Shown in pieces: positions 40,401 to 52,129 of a DNA stretch of 64,000 nucleotides. Source of the stretch: Orthonyx spaldingii (taxonomy: Eukaryota > Chordata > Aves > Passeriformes > Orthonychidae); NCBI GenBank assembly GCA_013397795.1, contig VZTJ01000539.1, forward strand, positions 811,675-875,674, in the 5' to 3' direction. Within the stretch, counting starts at the first letter, position 1, and each line of letters begins with the position of its first letter. The translations under genes were made by a program, and so were the position numbers. The notes beneath the pieces were generated by a model. The model did not search any database and was not told the DNA's origin. It was given only the letters and a program-made list of their open reading frames with translations.

Positions 40401-41470
40401 AGTTTCTTTTTCAGACCTGTTGCCCTTTAAAACCTGCTGAGATAATTTTTCTTTCTTGTCATCTTCTGTTGTCTCTTCCAAGCAGTTCATATCGTGCACA
40501 ACATAGTCACCTAGATATGGGCCATCATTGGAGGGGCCTGCTTTACTCCTTCTGAAAATGAAGGACTTTTTCACAGATTTTACTCTTTGCATTCCTTCTT
40601 CTATCAACAGTAGTGGTGAAGGTAGATCTAATAGATCTATTAGGACATCATCTTCTGTTCTTTAGCTGATAGTTTTGTTTGTGGGTGGCTGATTTCACTA
40701 TTAGCAGTTCATTCATATCTGTTTTGTTTGATATACCGTGAAGCCACATGATTTTAGTGGGGCAACTGTGTTGTTCATGCCTGTATCTTGGAAGTCATGC
40801 TAATTGCACAGTCATAAAAAAAAATGACAGCTGCAATGACAGTACTTGAAGACCATGTGGCAAATTACTCCTGAAAGTGAATGAAGTCTTCAATTTAATA
40901 GTCACATAGTAGGCTGTCTTTCACTGTAAATGTGATCTGTTTTACACTAAGGAATCTTTAAATCCCTTTGTTGCAGATGATTCCATAGTTCTAAAATGGT
41001 TCTCAAGGATTCCACTTTTCATTTTTTCCAGTGCTCAAAATACATTTATACTGTGTCAGAAGACATCCTGAAAACCTGAACATAGACTGACTTTTCTACA
41101 AATAAGACATAAAATTTATGTCTTCGAGTTTCCCTTATATATTGACTCAACATTTCTGAAAAATAGCTAAATTTTATTTATGCTGAAGAACCTGAAAAGC
41201 TGAGAGAAAATATAGGAAGAAACCACATTGCTAATATTTGGTTCTAACCAGCAGAACTTACATACATATGGATGTACTTGAGGATGTGTGTACATATGTC
41301 TTATAATTGGTCCATATCTATACTATATGTGAAATTGTGCATTATTTCATTCTAAGAAAGCTGGATGAAAAATAACTGATTAAGGTTGATTGTAGAGTAT
41401 TATTTTGCATGTAATTTCAACCTTCACTTGTAAAAGAACTGTGGTCAGAGAGAATGGAGAGATCTCTTCC

Positions 41471-41497
41471 CTTAGAAGAGTGTAAAGCTCTTCTAAG
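41471..41497. repeat. Perfect 10-bp inverted repeat, 7-nt loop
   Basis: CTTAGAAGAG, loop tgtaaag, CTCTTCTAAG. The loop word taaagct recurs about 40 bp downstream (gcgtaaagctctg), so the hairpin may have arisen by local duplication and inversion. No terminator or RNA role is claimed. Confidence 0.85.
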
Positions 41498-43258
41498 CAT
41501 AAAGTTTAAACCTTAGACCTTCCAAGCGTAAAGCTCTGTCCTATCTTTTGGAGATCTTAACACAGGAAAAAGTCTGCCATGGTCAATAAGATAGAGTTTT
41601 ACATTTGCTTCTTCCTACTTCATATTGTTAGGAGATTGTTGCCGTGTTTTAGTGGGATTTTTAAGAATTTTTAGGAAGCTGTCTTTTCCCCAAAAGTAGC
41701 TATGTAGATTGTTCAGAACTTGTTTTTATTTGAATAAGGAAACATGATACAGTTTTAGTTAAGAGGAGATTTATCTGACACAAATCTTTGCACGCTATTT
41801 TTTTATTGATTATGATCTACTTGCAAGTAATACAAGTGTCAGGTCCTCTCAGCTGAAGTCACTTGAAATGTACATTGGGTGTTTTTAAGGCTTTAAATCT
41901 AGTTGAAAGAATTGGGAGGCAGTGTGAAAAGCCTTAAGCAATAACTGGTTCAAGTAACCAATCTGCTTGTATTGCTAAATGAATTGCTGGTATGGATACA
42001 GCCTGTGTGTCACATTCTGGAAGGTTTTGGTCTATTGAGTTATGAGCCTTTTCTAGTTACTGAGAATTGTCTCATTCATTTCAGACAATTGTCTCATAAC
42101 CGTAACTTTATTTTCAAGTAAAGTTTACTTTTGTTGCTAGCAGAGTCGTTTGAAAGAATTAAAACTAGCACTCTGATCCACGTTGTATACATTGAAACTG
42201 TTTATATGTAAATCAGTCTTCAAAGAAGTTTTCTAGTTGATAAAGTACTTTAAAGGCCTATGTGCAATACAGATGAGTCCTATCATATTCTCAGCTCCTA
42301 GAATTGAACCTTGGAATTACTTTTAAGTCTTAGTCTCTACTTCATGACTGAAAGGCTTAGTTTTCACATTGAAAGTTTTACAAGTTTTACCTCAAGTTGT
42401 ATAATATTTATTAGTCTCATTTTATATTTTATTAATGCTATTTTTAGCTAAGAGTTTTACAAGTGATATGGTGATTGTAATTCTAAAAGTCTGTGTCCAT
42501 ATTGTGCTTCTGTCATCAAAATATATTTATTTACCGCTATGGAATTTTATTCCCCATATGTCTAATGGTCTTCAAATATGTATCTACTGTACATTGGGTA
42601 TTTTTATTTCAACTTTGATGAACTACTTTTTGCTGCTTCTTCTGGTGCTGGCACTGGAGACAGAAGTCTCCGCATTTTATACTAATTATTGGAGTAATGA
42701 AAGAAGATGGGGCCATTGGACTTATTTTTCTGATGATGTTGTCAGGAATAAGTTGCCCCAAAGGGTAAATGTTGATTGAGAGGTGTGACACTTCATGATA
42801 ATCTTCAAAATGCCTAATAAATTGTGATACTAGGCCAAGTGATAGTAAATAATTTTTCCTGTCAAGAGTTCTTATTAAACTGAAAAAGTCTTCTAAAGGC
42901 TTGACTTAGATTCTGACTTACTATGTGATTGTTATACTGAATATCTGTAATTTTTAGCAATAATTAATGGCAGCATAACACAGAAAGAATTACTGTGTTT
43001 TGAATGTTCAAACTGCTGTACTTAGTAAAGGATATACCATTTAATTCAGATCTCAGGTTGATTTTCTGGTCTAAATGGTTACTACCACATGAAATAGATC
43101 AAGATTGTAAGAGAGTAAATAATCTAAGGTACATGAGATGAAGATGCTTTTCAGGAGACTAAAGATACAAAATTTCATTCGTAAAATTCATTCAAATGTT
43201 CCTTAGATGTCCTATTCATTAAGCATCTCTGTGGCCCAAGACAATGCTCAGAACTAAT

Positions 43259-43420
43259 CACAGAATCTCAGAATGGGTAAGGTTGGGAGGGGACCACAGC
43301 AGGGTCATCGAGTCCAACCTCCCTGCTCAGGCGGGGCCATCCCACAGCACATGGCACAGGATTGTGTCCTGACAGTTCTTGCACATCTCCAGTGATGGAG
43401 ACTCCTCAGCCTCTCTGGGA
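43259..43420 (-). mobile_element. CR1 LINE 3' end, 5'-truncated, antisense
   Basis: About 160 bp reads as the reverse complement of an avian CR1 tail: cacagaatctcagaatgggt at the left edge, 'tcatcgagtccaacctccct', 'ccacagcacatggcacagga', ending near cagcctctctggg. It is markedly GC-richer than its surroundings. It is better preserved than the other two CR1 fragments and so probably younger; the wording resembles subfamilies frequent in Neoaves. The minus-strand open frames crossing it are fortuitous. Confidence 0.93.
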
Positions 43421-44072
43421 AGAATGGCCAAAGGGTAACACTGTGTACATTGCACATGATGCATACATAAGCAAACATTAATTTTGCTGAGTGTTTTGAA
43501 ACACATAGCTTTTGCTGGTAGCAACTACAATAAAAACATAAATTTAATGCAAAGGAATGAAACTGTGTACTTTTGAAGCAAAGGTTGTGCAATCCTGAGT
43601 ACTACCAAATAGCTGGCATTTATGCTTCCCTACCCTCCCCACTGCTGTCCTAGTGAACCCTCCACCATTAAAATGTATTTCTCTCTTCACTATTTTCTCC
43701 TAAACATTAGAGGTGTTACACCTGGTATCTTTATTTTCTTTTTAAACTAGCATGTGAATGAAAGCTATGTAGCATCCCCAGCTCACTTTTTGGGCTCAGT
43801 GACTCAAAGAACTAAACACAGCTGAATGAGTCTATTGTCTAAGTGCCAGTTTCACAGTGGGATAAATCTTGTAAACTCAGATGAATCTTCTTCATTGACA
43901 GGAACTGCAAAACCTGACTTGGTCATGTAAACATTTTAAGTTTCTGTCTAAACATTCAGGACTTGGCCTTCCTGTTGAAAGCCTTAGCTAACAGGGAACA
44001 ATTGCACTTTCTGTTCTTGCGTTTGTAGTTATTATTAATTGGAATATCAATTTAATTTAACCACACAGAAAA

Positions 44073-44110
44073 ACAACAACAACAACAACAACAAAAAAAA
44101 AAAAAAAAAA
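44073..44110. repeat. (CAA)n repeat running into poly-A at a gap edge
   Basis: About seven AAC units are followed by at least 18 A, after which the assembly breaks. The other gap edge starts with AAAA, so the missing sequence is probably more of the same simple repeat. Confidence 0.95.
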
Positions 44111-44177
44111 NNNNNNNNNNNNNNNNNNNNNNNNNNNNNNNNNNNNNNNNNNNNNNNNNNNNNNNNNNNNNNNNNNN
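44111..44177. other. Assembly gap (67 N)
   Basis: Undetermined bases lie within the (CAA)n/poly-A tract. The minus-strand open frame that crosses it, with its Phe-rich segment, is an artefact. Confidence 0.99.
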
Positions 44178-45059
44178 AAAAGGGAGAAGGATAGGTTAAA
44201 TGAGCATATGGAATATGAAACTTATGTTTTACATTTATCAATCAATGAAGGATAATATTATATAAGTGTACCTATAGACAGATAAGTCTGGATATGTTCT
44301 GCTAGAAAGAGCAAATATTTTATAGATCTTAGTGAATTCTCATCAACGGGTTAGCTATCTGGTTCCTTAGTTCTGGTTACCTGTTTCTAGTGCTGTGCAG
44401 TGTTCCAGGATAACTCCCAATCTTAAAAATACAACAGGGAATTAGTTTAATGATATGTGTGGGAATTTGGCCACGTGTGGTACTTAACCCTCTCTGTCCT
44501 ATGACAGAGGTACAAGTTAAACTACCTTTTCAAGAAGATTGATTCTTCATCTTTCAAAGTTGGAGAAGTGTTCAGTGGGATTTTTTAGTTCTTTTTTACA
44601 GTGTCCTTCTGTCCTGGTTATTACAGGAGTAAGAGATGAATTTTCAAGCTGTCTGGTTTTAAGCAGTAAGGGGATTTTGGTGTGTTAAGCTTGATCTCCA
44701 GTCCTAGTGGAATGCTCAAAGAGGCCAAATCCCCAGCAGTTACTCAGAGAATCAAGGATCACATTATTCTAGCACCAGAAAATTGTAAGGATTTGGAAGG
44801 GGTTTGAAATGATTACATTGTTACAGAGTAGTGGGGTGGAATTTGATGTGATGGAACATGAGGAAGGTTGTGCCCAATTTTGAACATTAGGCAAAACTGG
44901 GTATTTCTTGAAACAGACAGACACATATTCCCTGGCACGGATAGTTGTTGGGTTGTGTTTCATTTTTGTTTTTCATAATAGCTAAGAATCTGATACTTTA
45001 CAATTCTGTATCTTCATTCTTCTTTGTCCTATTAACTTGTTTAGAAGATGGTGCTTTAA

Positions 45060-45195
45060 TATAGTGGTGTTGTTGCTGTGTTGATCTAAAGATATATGCA
45101 GTCCAAATTCATAAGAAAAATAGTACCTTTTGTTGTCCCAACTGACAGAAGAAACAGGAGAGCTTTTAGGTGCACTAATCTTTCTTCAGGCTACA
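45060..45195 (+). mobile_element. Probable ancient amniote interspersed repeat, degraded
   Basis: The order of motifs gctgtgttgatctaaagata, aagaaaaatagtacctt, ccaactgac, gagcttttaggtgcac, ctttcttcaggct resembles a repeat family abundant in turtles and crocodilians. In that family 'gccgtgttagtctgta', 'gtggcaccttagagactaac', 'gagctttcgtgggc' and 'cttcttcag' occur in the same order. The similarity is judged from memory and the copy is heavily diverged, so the family name is left open. Confidence 0.4.
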
Positions 45196-46574
45196 TAAAG
45201 TTGCATTTATACAAGTAAGCACAGTAAATCTGAGAGATTGTCTCTTGGGTAAATAATGCAAGTTCAGTAGTCTGTTATGTTTTGGGGTTTTTTTCCTCCT
45301 TGAAGACTACTTTTTTTTCTTTTTAGTTTAGCTATTTCTATATAAACAACCCTAATCCTGTGCAACAGCTTGTGTGTGGCAAAGGAAAAATTGCTTTAGT
45401 CAGCTTTGGTGTTGAATTTCTGAGTATTCTTTTGGATTGTTATATCCATATTATTATATAAACATGTTCAAGGTTTTCATTGCTTGTTCATTGGAAGTGA
45501 GAGCAAGTAAAATAGAGCAGATATTTGCTCTTAGGAGCTGCCAGGTGGAAGCTATCTTTCATGAAAGTGTATGAATAGTATTGATTTTCTTAGTTTGTAT
45601 TTCTGGCAATTAGGTAATAGATTGAAATACAACCTTCAGGCTACTGTGCTATTTCTTTTTACTTTTTTTTCTCCACTTCCAAACTGCTGAATAAATGGTT
45701 TACAGTTGACCTTAACTTCTATGGTTTTTTGAGTTTTTTCTCTTTGGTTTGGAAGAAGACACTTGAAAAATTATAAGCTAAACTTTCCAAACTTATTGAC
45801 TTGTGAGCAGTTTACAAATTTTATTGAAAATAGTCTAAACAAGTGCATATGTGTGGTATGTGTAGGTATGTGTCCACACCTAAAGAATGTGGTTTTCACT
45901 TATATTCATTAAACTCAAATAGCTTGTGAGCTTTGATCTAAGATCACACTACTGCAGTATCTTGCTTAGAAAAAATCACATTATAGGTCATGTATTATGT
46001 ACTTTAAAAAAAAAAAAAATCAAACAAGGTTATCTTTAAAAGCAGACAAAAGTTTTCTTAGGTTATTTTTTATTCCTGATCTGTTCCTATTTCGTTTTAG
46101 TTTAATATTGCCATGGACAAATAATCACTTAGAAGATGGATATTTTCTTCAGTCACTGTGTGTCCATGGAATAATTTTAAGCAGTACTTTTCATCATATT
46201 TGTGAAAAATTTTCCTATAAACTTAAAACCCAAGTAGGCCCAAGAGCAACACAAAAGCAATAGTAGCAATTATTCATAAAATATTTTGTTCATACTGTAA
46301 AAGAAATTGGAGTTGTGCTAGCTCTCTCTTTGGGATGACTGCAAAATGTTTATGCCACAAATGTCCGTTAAGGATTGTTGAGACAGAAGCAACCTATGCC
46401 TTCTGAACAAAACATATGTGGAGAAATATGGATTTTAGCCTTTACCTAGGATAGTTGTTTAGTGTTCAGCAATGCTGGACAAACATGGCAAACATTCTGG
46501 TTCTGAACCAGAAAGAAATATTTTGTGAACAAGCTCTGAAGTTTAGATATGTTATGAAGAGTGTTGGCAAGAAA

Positions 46575-46608
46575 AATGCATTTTCTTCATTAATGCATTT
46601 TCTCCATT
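46575..46608 (+). repeat. 17-bp tandem duplication
   Basis: aatgcattttcttcatt is followed directly by aatgcattttctccatt, with one mismatch. Confidence 0.95.
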
Positions 46609-47099
46609 CTCTTGCTCTCTGCTCTTGAGTAGACTTGAGAGAAGTTTACAGGAAAAGTGGTTCTCTTTGTGAAATTTGTTAAGCTTGCAGGGGTAGGAAA
46701 CAGGAATGCTCTTCCCTGTGTTCATGCTGAATTTTTCTTTAGAGGTAAGGATGAACTTGTTTAAATGTAGGGTTAATACATTGCATTCTTCTATGAATGA
46801 ACATGTCTTTTTGTTTGTTTCTTTCTTTTTTCTCTTGTACTTCAGGTGACTCTTTCCCTATAGTATAGTGCTTTTTCCCTTTCTCAAACTGAGAGAAAAA
46901 CATTTGCAGCTGTGCTTATGGTGTGACTAGCTCCCACTAGTTTCTATCTTATATATTCATGTATGAATACTAGTAAATGTAATTCAGTTTCTTATAATCA
47001 TCTATCCAAGTATCAGAATGTTACATTTCAGCATCAAAATGCAAGCTTGAATAGTAATGGAATCTGAATTGTTCTTTTCCTTGCTTTTTTGTCTTCCCA

Positions 47100-47560
47100 A
47101 TCTGGACAGTGGTTTTGGGGCACTTTAAGTAATTGGCATCAGCTTAAGTCTTGTTCTCCATAAACTGCGCCAGCTCATAAAAGCATAATTGCTGGTGACA
47201 CCCACCTGCACGTTTTCACCAGTATAGTATTAATTTTAAGACATTTGCATGACTAAATCCGTGATAATAATTAGATGATAATTTTTTATTTGTTGTAGTT
47301 GTATGACAGTGAAGGGAGTGCTTCTCTTGTGTACTGCACAAAATATTTCATGGTCTGTTTTTAGGGCTTTATATATTATTCGCTCAATTACATTACATGG
47401 TGATAAATTTATCCTGTGTAATGTTCACATGCTTAGAACATAGGCTGTAAGTCAAAGGCAATACATTTTCATCAGCTTGTTTGAGCAAGTGACTACCATG
47501 TTTCATCTACATAAAGTTAGAATAAAACATTCCCTTCTTTCTTTATACACAGCAAAGCTT
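47100..47560. promoter_or_regulatory. Strong candidate conserved noncoding element with octamer
   Basis: About 460 bp of high-complexity sequence contains a perfect POU octamer, ATTTGCAT (47243-47250). Dense homeodomain cores follow (gataataattagatgataa, 47263-47281). Other words are gcgccagctcataaaagc and acacccacctgcacg (E-box-like) near 47167-47213, and aagcttaatttaattagaaa near 47554. It has no repeat or coding signature. Octamer plus homeodomain clusters are typical of neural and developmental enhancers; function here is inferred. Confidence 0.37.
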
Positions 47561-50500
47561 AATTTAATTAGAAAGCTTATGTAGTTTGAGAATTGCCAAA
47601 AAGGGTGATGATGCTCAAAACAGTTGTCTGGAAAGCATGCTAAGTAGTCAAATGCTCAATAAAATTGAAAATTAATTAATGATATGGAATCCTATTTTAT
47701 GAACTATGATGATTGATATCAGAGAAAAGTCTGTTTCTTTAGTTCAGTAAATACAGTGCTGCCTTGTAAGAAGGTAGAGGATCTGACTAGCTCAGGAACC
47801 AGATTGGAGGTGGCCCTGCATCTTGGTGAGATTCTCAGTGAAAGCTGGTTCACATCATTAGGGAAAAATGACTACCTACACAATCCCGAGTACAGCAGTT
47901 GGTGAGAAGGACCTTGTGGTCTTTAGAACTGTTGAGCAATTTACATTGCTAAGGGCCAAGAGTAATTTGCCCAGGTTAATCAAACTTACTGAGTTAAACT
48001 TCAGGGCAGTAGGAGGTCAGCCACAAAGAAATCAAGAATATGAATGGCAGTCTCTCAGAAATTAATAATTAAATATAGTGCAATAAAATCAAAATATGGG
48101 AGTACATATGCAGGCTTGCTCTAATCCTATTGGCCATCCTTTTGCAGAACAGGTTTGGTTTTTTTTTCAGGGTTTGGAAGCACAAGAATCTGCTGAACGT
48201 GTAGAAATACGTGAGTTCATTGGATTTATCTGATTCAACAGATGAATCTTGAGAGGGCTCTATAGCAGAGGGCATATCTCTTCTCATAGTCATATTTATG
48301 AAATGTTTGGCATTCAGTATCAAGTGCTTATATTATCCATGACCTGTGTATTGACCATGATATTGTGAGCATAATTTTAAAAGTTTGCATTATTTTTTGT
48401 GATCTCATTTATCAATATATTTATTGATATTTATATATTTTATATTTGTTGTTGAGGGTATGCATATTTTTCATGGTTTTACATAGAGATCAAGTGTTCC
48501 CTTAATTGTGAGGGATAGCTGATCTGGAGATCAACAGAGCAAGAAAACGGTCAAATTGCTGGTAAGAATTTGGCTGTGATATGTGCTTATCAGTCTAATA
48601 CCAGTCAAGATAGAAATGAAAAAAGGGAGAGTTGTAATAGAACTTTTGACATTTGCCAACCTGTAGCCTTGCTGTCAAAAAAAAGAGTTGCCAGTTGGAA
48701 TAAACAAAAAGCCTTTTTCAGGGCTGATAAAATGTGTTGGAAATGGCAGCTAGATTAAAGCCTCCACATCAAAATGAATGCTGAAAAAGCTCTTTTCAGG
48801 ACGAAAGAGGAGATTCAAGTTGTCAGCAGCCAGTCTGAATCTGGCAAGCAACGTGAAGTACTTAGGGCTAGAGAACTTTAATTAGACTTCTCTCCAGGCT
48901 AAAGAGAAGTTCTTAGTCTTCATCCTTGATAACTCACTGATTGGCTTCTGTTGTACCGACAAATATTAACTTTGACAAGAGTTTGTGTATGTGTGCCATG
49001 CAATAAAATGCTATATTGTTATCTGAGCAAAAACTTCAACCTTGTGTGTAGTGGATAATGTGAGTGATATTAGAGCAGTAGCTCAAACCCAATATTATTG
49101 ACCTCTTGTTTTTTTGCATTGTGAAGGTGCTGGTTTTTGTATAAAAAACAGCCTTCAAGTAATAAATTCTTTTATGTGTTATCTTTCCCTCACAGTAAAA
49201 TAATTTGTAATTTTTACTAAAGTTTATTACCTTTATGAAGTGAACTGATCTTGGCAAGTTTTCTGGATGGATCAGGAGTGTTATTATAATCTATTAGTTT
49301 CAGTGTCAAAAGAGTTTTAGAAAAGATAATTTGGTTCAAAATCTTGCTCTTGTGACTTGAAAAATTAATTGGAAATATATAAACTAACCAATGATATAGT
49401 ATAAAATGAGATATATTATTTAAGGAACGCATAAGAATTTGATCAGGAATGTTTTAGAACAATATTTTTATACTTTGATCAAAGTCTGATTATTTTGAAC
49501 TTGAGTGAAATTATTCATTAATTCTTTTTTTAGACTGTAAGCAAAAGTTTCTGTTTTCCTAGTAATGAATCAGTTTATTTTTCAGATTTTATGTCAGTAT
49601 ATGTCATATATACTTGATGTTAAGGCTAAAATTTAATATTTAAGACTTTGTTCTTTAATATAGGAAGCACATTTTGGGTTTGGAGACTATAGAGATATAT
49701 ATTGCTGAGTTGTTACTGTATTTATTGAATAGTAGTATATAGTCATTATTTTAGAAGCAAGATATCCTGCACTTGACTAGTTAGTGGAAATATATGTTCC
49801 TCTACAGAAAATCTCTAGTATTACAATTAGGTACAGAGATGAACCGCTATTTAAAGTTTTGCAAATGTTTTGTTGAATTTGAACTACAAATATTTTGCAG
49901 TTTCTTTTCTTGTAAAGTGTTCATCCCCAAAACACTTCTAACATTACCCCCCTTGATTTTTTTTTCAAAATTGTTTTCTTTAAGGTAATGTCTTTAGATA
50001 TTCTTAGGTGTAGTCAAGTTTCTTAATCAATTGATCTCCTATATTATTCATAAGGAGACAGCTGTCCTTTTCAGGATGTTTCCTCTACCATTTTCTAGTA
50101 TAAGATTTCTTACCTTTGGTCTTTTTTTTTTATGTTTGGTGTTACACTTCTGTAGTTTGATTTTTTGTTTTTTAAATTTTTTCTTCTCTGTGGACTAAGC
50201 TTGTCCTCTTCAAGCATTTCAGAATGGCGGTGACAGTAACTCACAGAGCTCTGTCTTCCACTTCCTTCTTGTTGCTCAGGTTCACTTCAAACTATGCCAG
50301 AGGAAATTTAATTATGGTTCATTCTGAAAGGCAGTATGAACATTGTTTTTTGATAGCTAATATATAATCAATTGTCTCTCTGCCCCATTAAGATTTGGTT
50401 TGAAACCAATGGGGACCATTGGAATTTGTACTAGGCCTTTTGTCTTTCTGTTTTCGCTGACAAATTATGTGAAAGCTTTTCTCCCTCTGCAGTCCATCTG

Positions 50501-50699
50501 TGTTGTGTTTGGGAGCATTGTGCTACTAAGCCATGGATTTAGAGGGCCTTTGTGTTGGAAATATTGAGTAATTCATGGAGGAACCTCTTCTGTGTCAATG
50601 TTGATGAACCTTTCACACACTATTTTCTTCGATTTGCACTATTTCCAGCCCAAACTGGGAATGTGTATAAGATATAGAATGTCACCAACACAAAACTTT

Positions 50700-50960
50700 C
50701 TTTAACAGGTATCTGTCGCTTCCACTCACAGTACAACAATGGATATGGTGCCATCCTTTAGCAACACAGTCTCCATTCTGGTGTTCAGCATCTTGTCAGA
50801 TAAACGCTGCTCAGTTGTGATTGCTCAGCTCCAGTCCATGCAAAATGCTTAATTACATTAAGGATAGTATCTGATGTTCTGAGATTCGACATTATGCAGG
50901 ATTTAACAGCTTTACATTTTCCAGTGGATTTTCAGAGTAAATTGTAGCTAACATAGATTA
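50700..50960. promoter_or_regulatory. Candidate conserved noncoding block
   Basis: About 260 bp of non-repetitive sequence with GC above its surroundings. It contains an octamer-like/homeodomain pair, ccatgcaaaatgcttaatta (50837-50856), and a cluster of TCAG/CTCAG words upstream. No open frame has a protein signature. Regulatory function is inferred from texture only. Confidence 0.22.
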
Positions 50961-51869
50961 CAAAGAACTCATGTGGTGCACTTAACTGTAAGAGGAAAAA
51001 AACCCCAAAACAAAGCAAGTGATGCAGCCACTCACCACCTCACATGGGTGGGTCTATGCCCAGGCAGTTCCCAAGCACAGGACAGCTCACATACCTAAAC
51101 TCACTCCTCGCTGGTTAATTGCTGAGTGTGACAGTAGATGGCATGGAATATCTTCTTACTTTGGTCGCTCCTCCTGCTTGTGTCTCCTCCCAACCCCTTG
51201 CACACACCCAGTGTATTTACTGCAGGAGCAACATGAGGAACAGGGACTGACTTGACACTGGGCAAACACTGTTCAACAATAGCTAAAACATTTGTGTTGT
51301 CAGCACTGTTTTGATTATAAATCTCATGCATAGCATTATGTGAGCTGCTATGAAGAAAATTAACTCCATTCCAGCTCGACCCAATACCATTTCTTACTTC
51401 CCTCTTCTCTGTCTCTGCCTCGAGTTTTTAACTTTAAAATGCTTTGTTCAAAGACAAGAAATGTAAACAGATTGCGAGGTGTAGCTAAATGGAATAAAGA
51501 TAATAACCAAAGGAAAAAGTCTGTATATTTAGTATCCCAGATTGATCAGAACCTAACTCACTTGACAGATAATTGCCTGACAGTGTCTTTGATGTTAAGC
51601 TTCAGTGAAGTAGAAAGTAAGTTCCTCAGCTGCTCCCCAACAGTCTTTGGGTGGTCTCTTGCTGTCCGATGCTGGAGCACCCTCTCACCCTGCTGAAGGG
51701 ATTTTTTGTGTGACACATTGCCTACAGACAGTTACACACTGCTTGCTCCATGAGGTCTTGGGCAGAGTGAGCAAGGTGGAGAGAGATTTGGAGGGAGCAA
51801 AAATAGCCAAATACAGTTTAAAATAAACAACTTCTAAATTAGAAAGAATGTTAAATACAGATCATCTGC

Positions 51870-52076
51870 TCAAACCATGACAGCAGATTTAATTCCTTCC
51901 TCCTTTTACCTGATGGAGATGCGCCTGCAGGGCTCGCATCAATTACCTGTCGACATGTGGAAAATGATTGATGAGCTGCCTCAGGCACTGAAGTATACTT
52001 TGTCAACCACTCATAATTTATACATCTTATCTCTGCCAGAACAAAAGACAGGACAGCATGCACTCTGAAAGGAGAG
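51870..52076. promoter_or_regulatory. Candidate conserved noncoding block A
   Basis: About 200 bp of unusually balanced base composition contains catcaattacctgtcgac (51937 onward), with the palindrome TGTCGACA, E-box words on either side, and aatgattgatgagctgcc. A 63-codon open frame (51877-52068) covers it, but an overlapping minus-strand frame is equally open and no family signature is seen, so I favour noncoding. It sits next to a poly-A/GA tract that separates it from block B. Confidence 0.33.
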
Positions 52077-52102
52077 AAAAAAAAAAAAAAAAAAAGAGAG
52101 AG
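52077..52102. repeat. Poly-A (19) followed by (GA)n
   Basis: A19, then gagagag, then purine-rich sequence to about 52128. It is a simple repeat lying between two high-complexity blocks. Confidence 0.97.
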
Positions 52103-52129
52103 AAGGAAAAGAAAGAATAAACGAAAAAG

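Noticed and set aside
43305..43592. 95-codon minus-strand frame with Cys, His and Arg
   Set aside because: It translates the antisense-oriented CR1 tail, which is the untranslated 3' end of the LINE and not coding sequence.
44047..44241. 64-codon minus-strand frame across the second gap
   Set aside because: The Phe/Leu run is translated poly-T and (TTG)n, and the centre is N.
48410..48429. TATCAATA-TATT-TATTGATA inverted repeat
   Set aside because: A pure A/T stem in an AT-rich tract; expected by chance.
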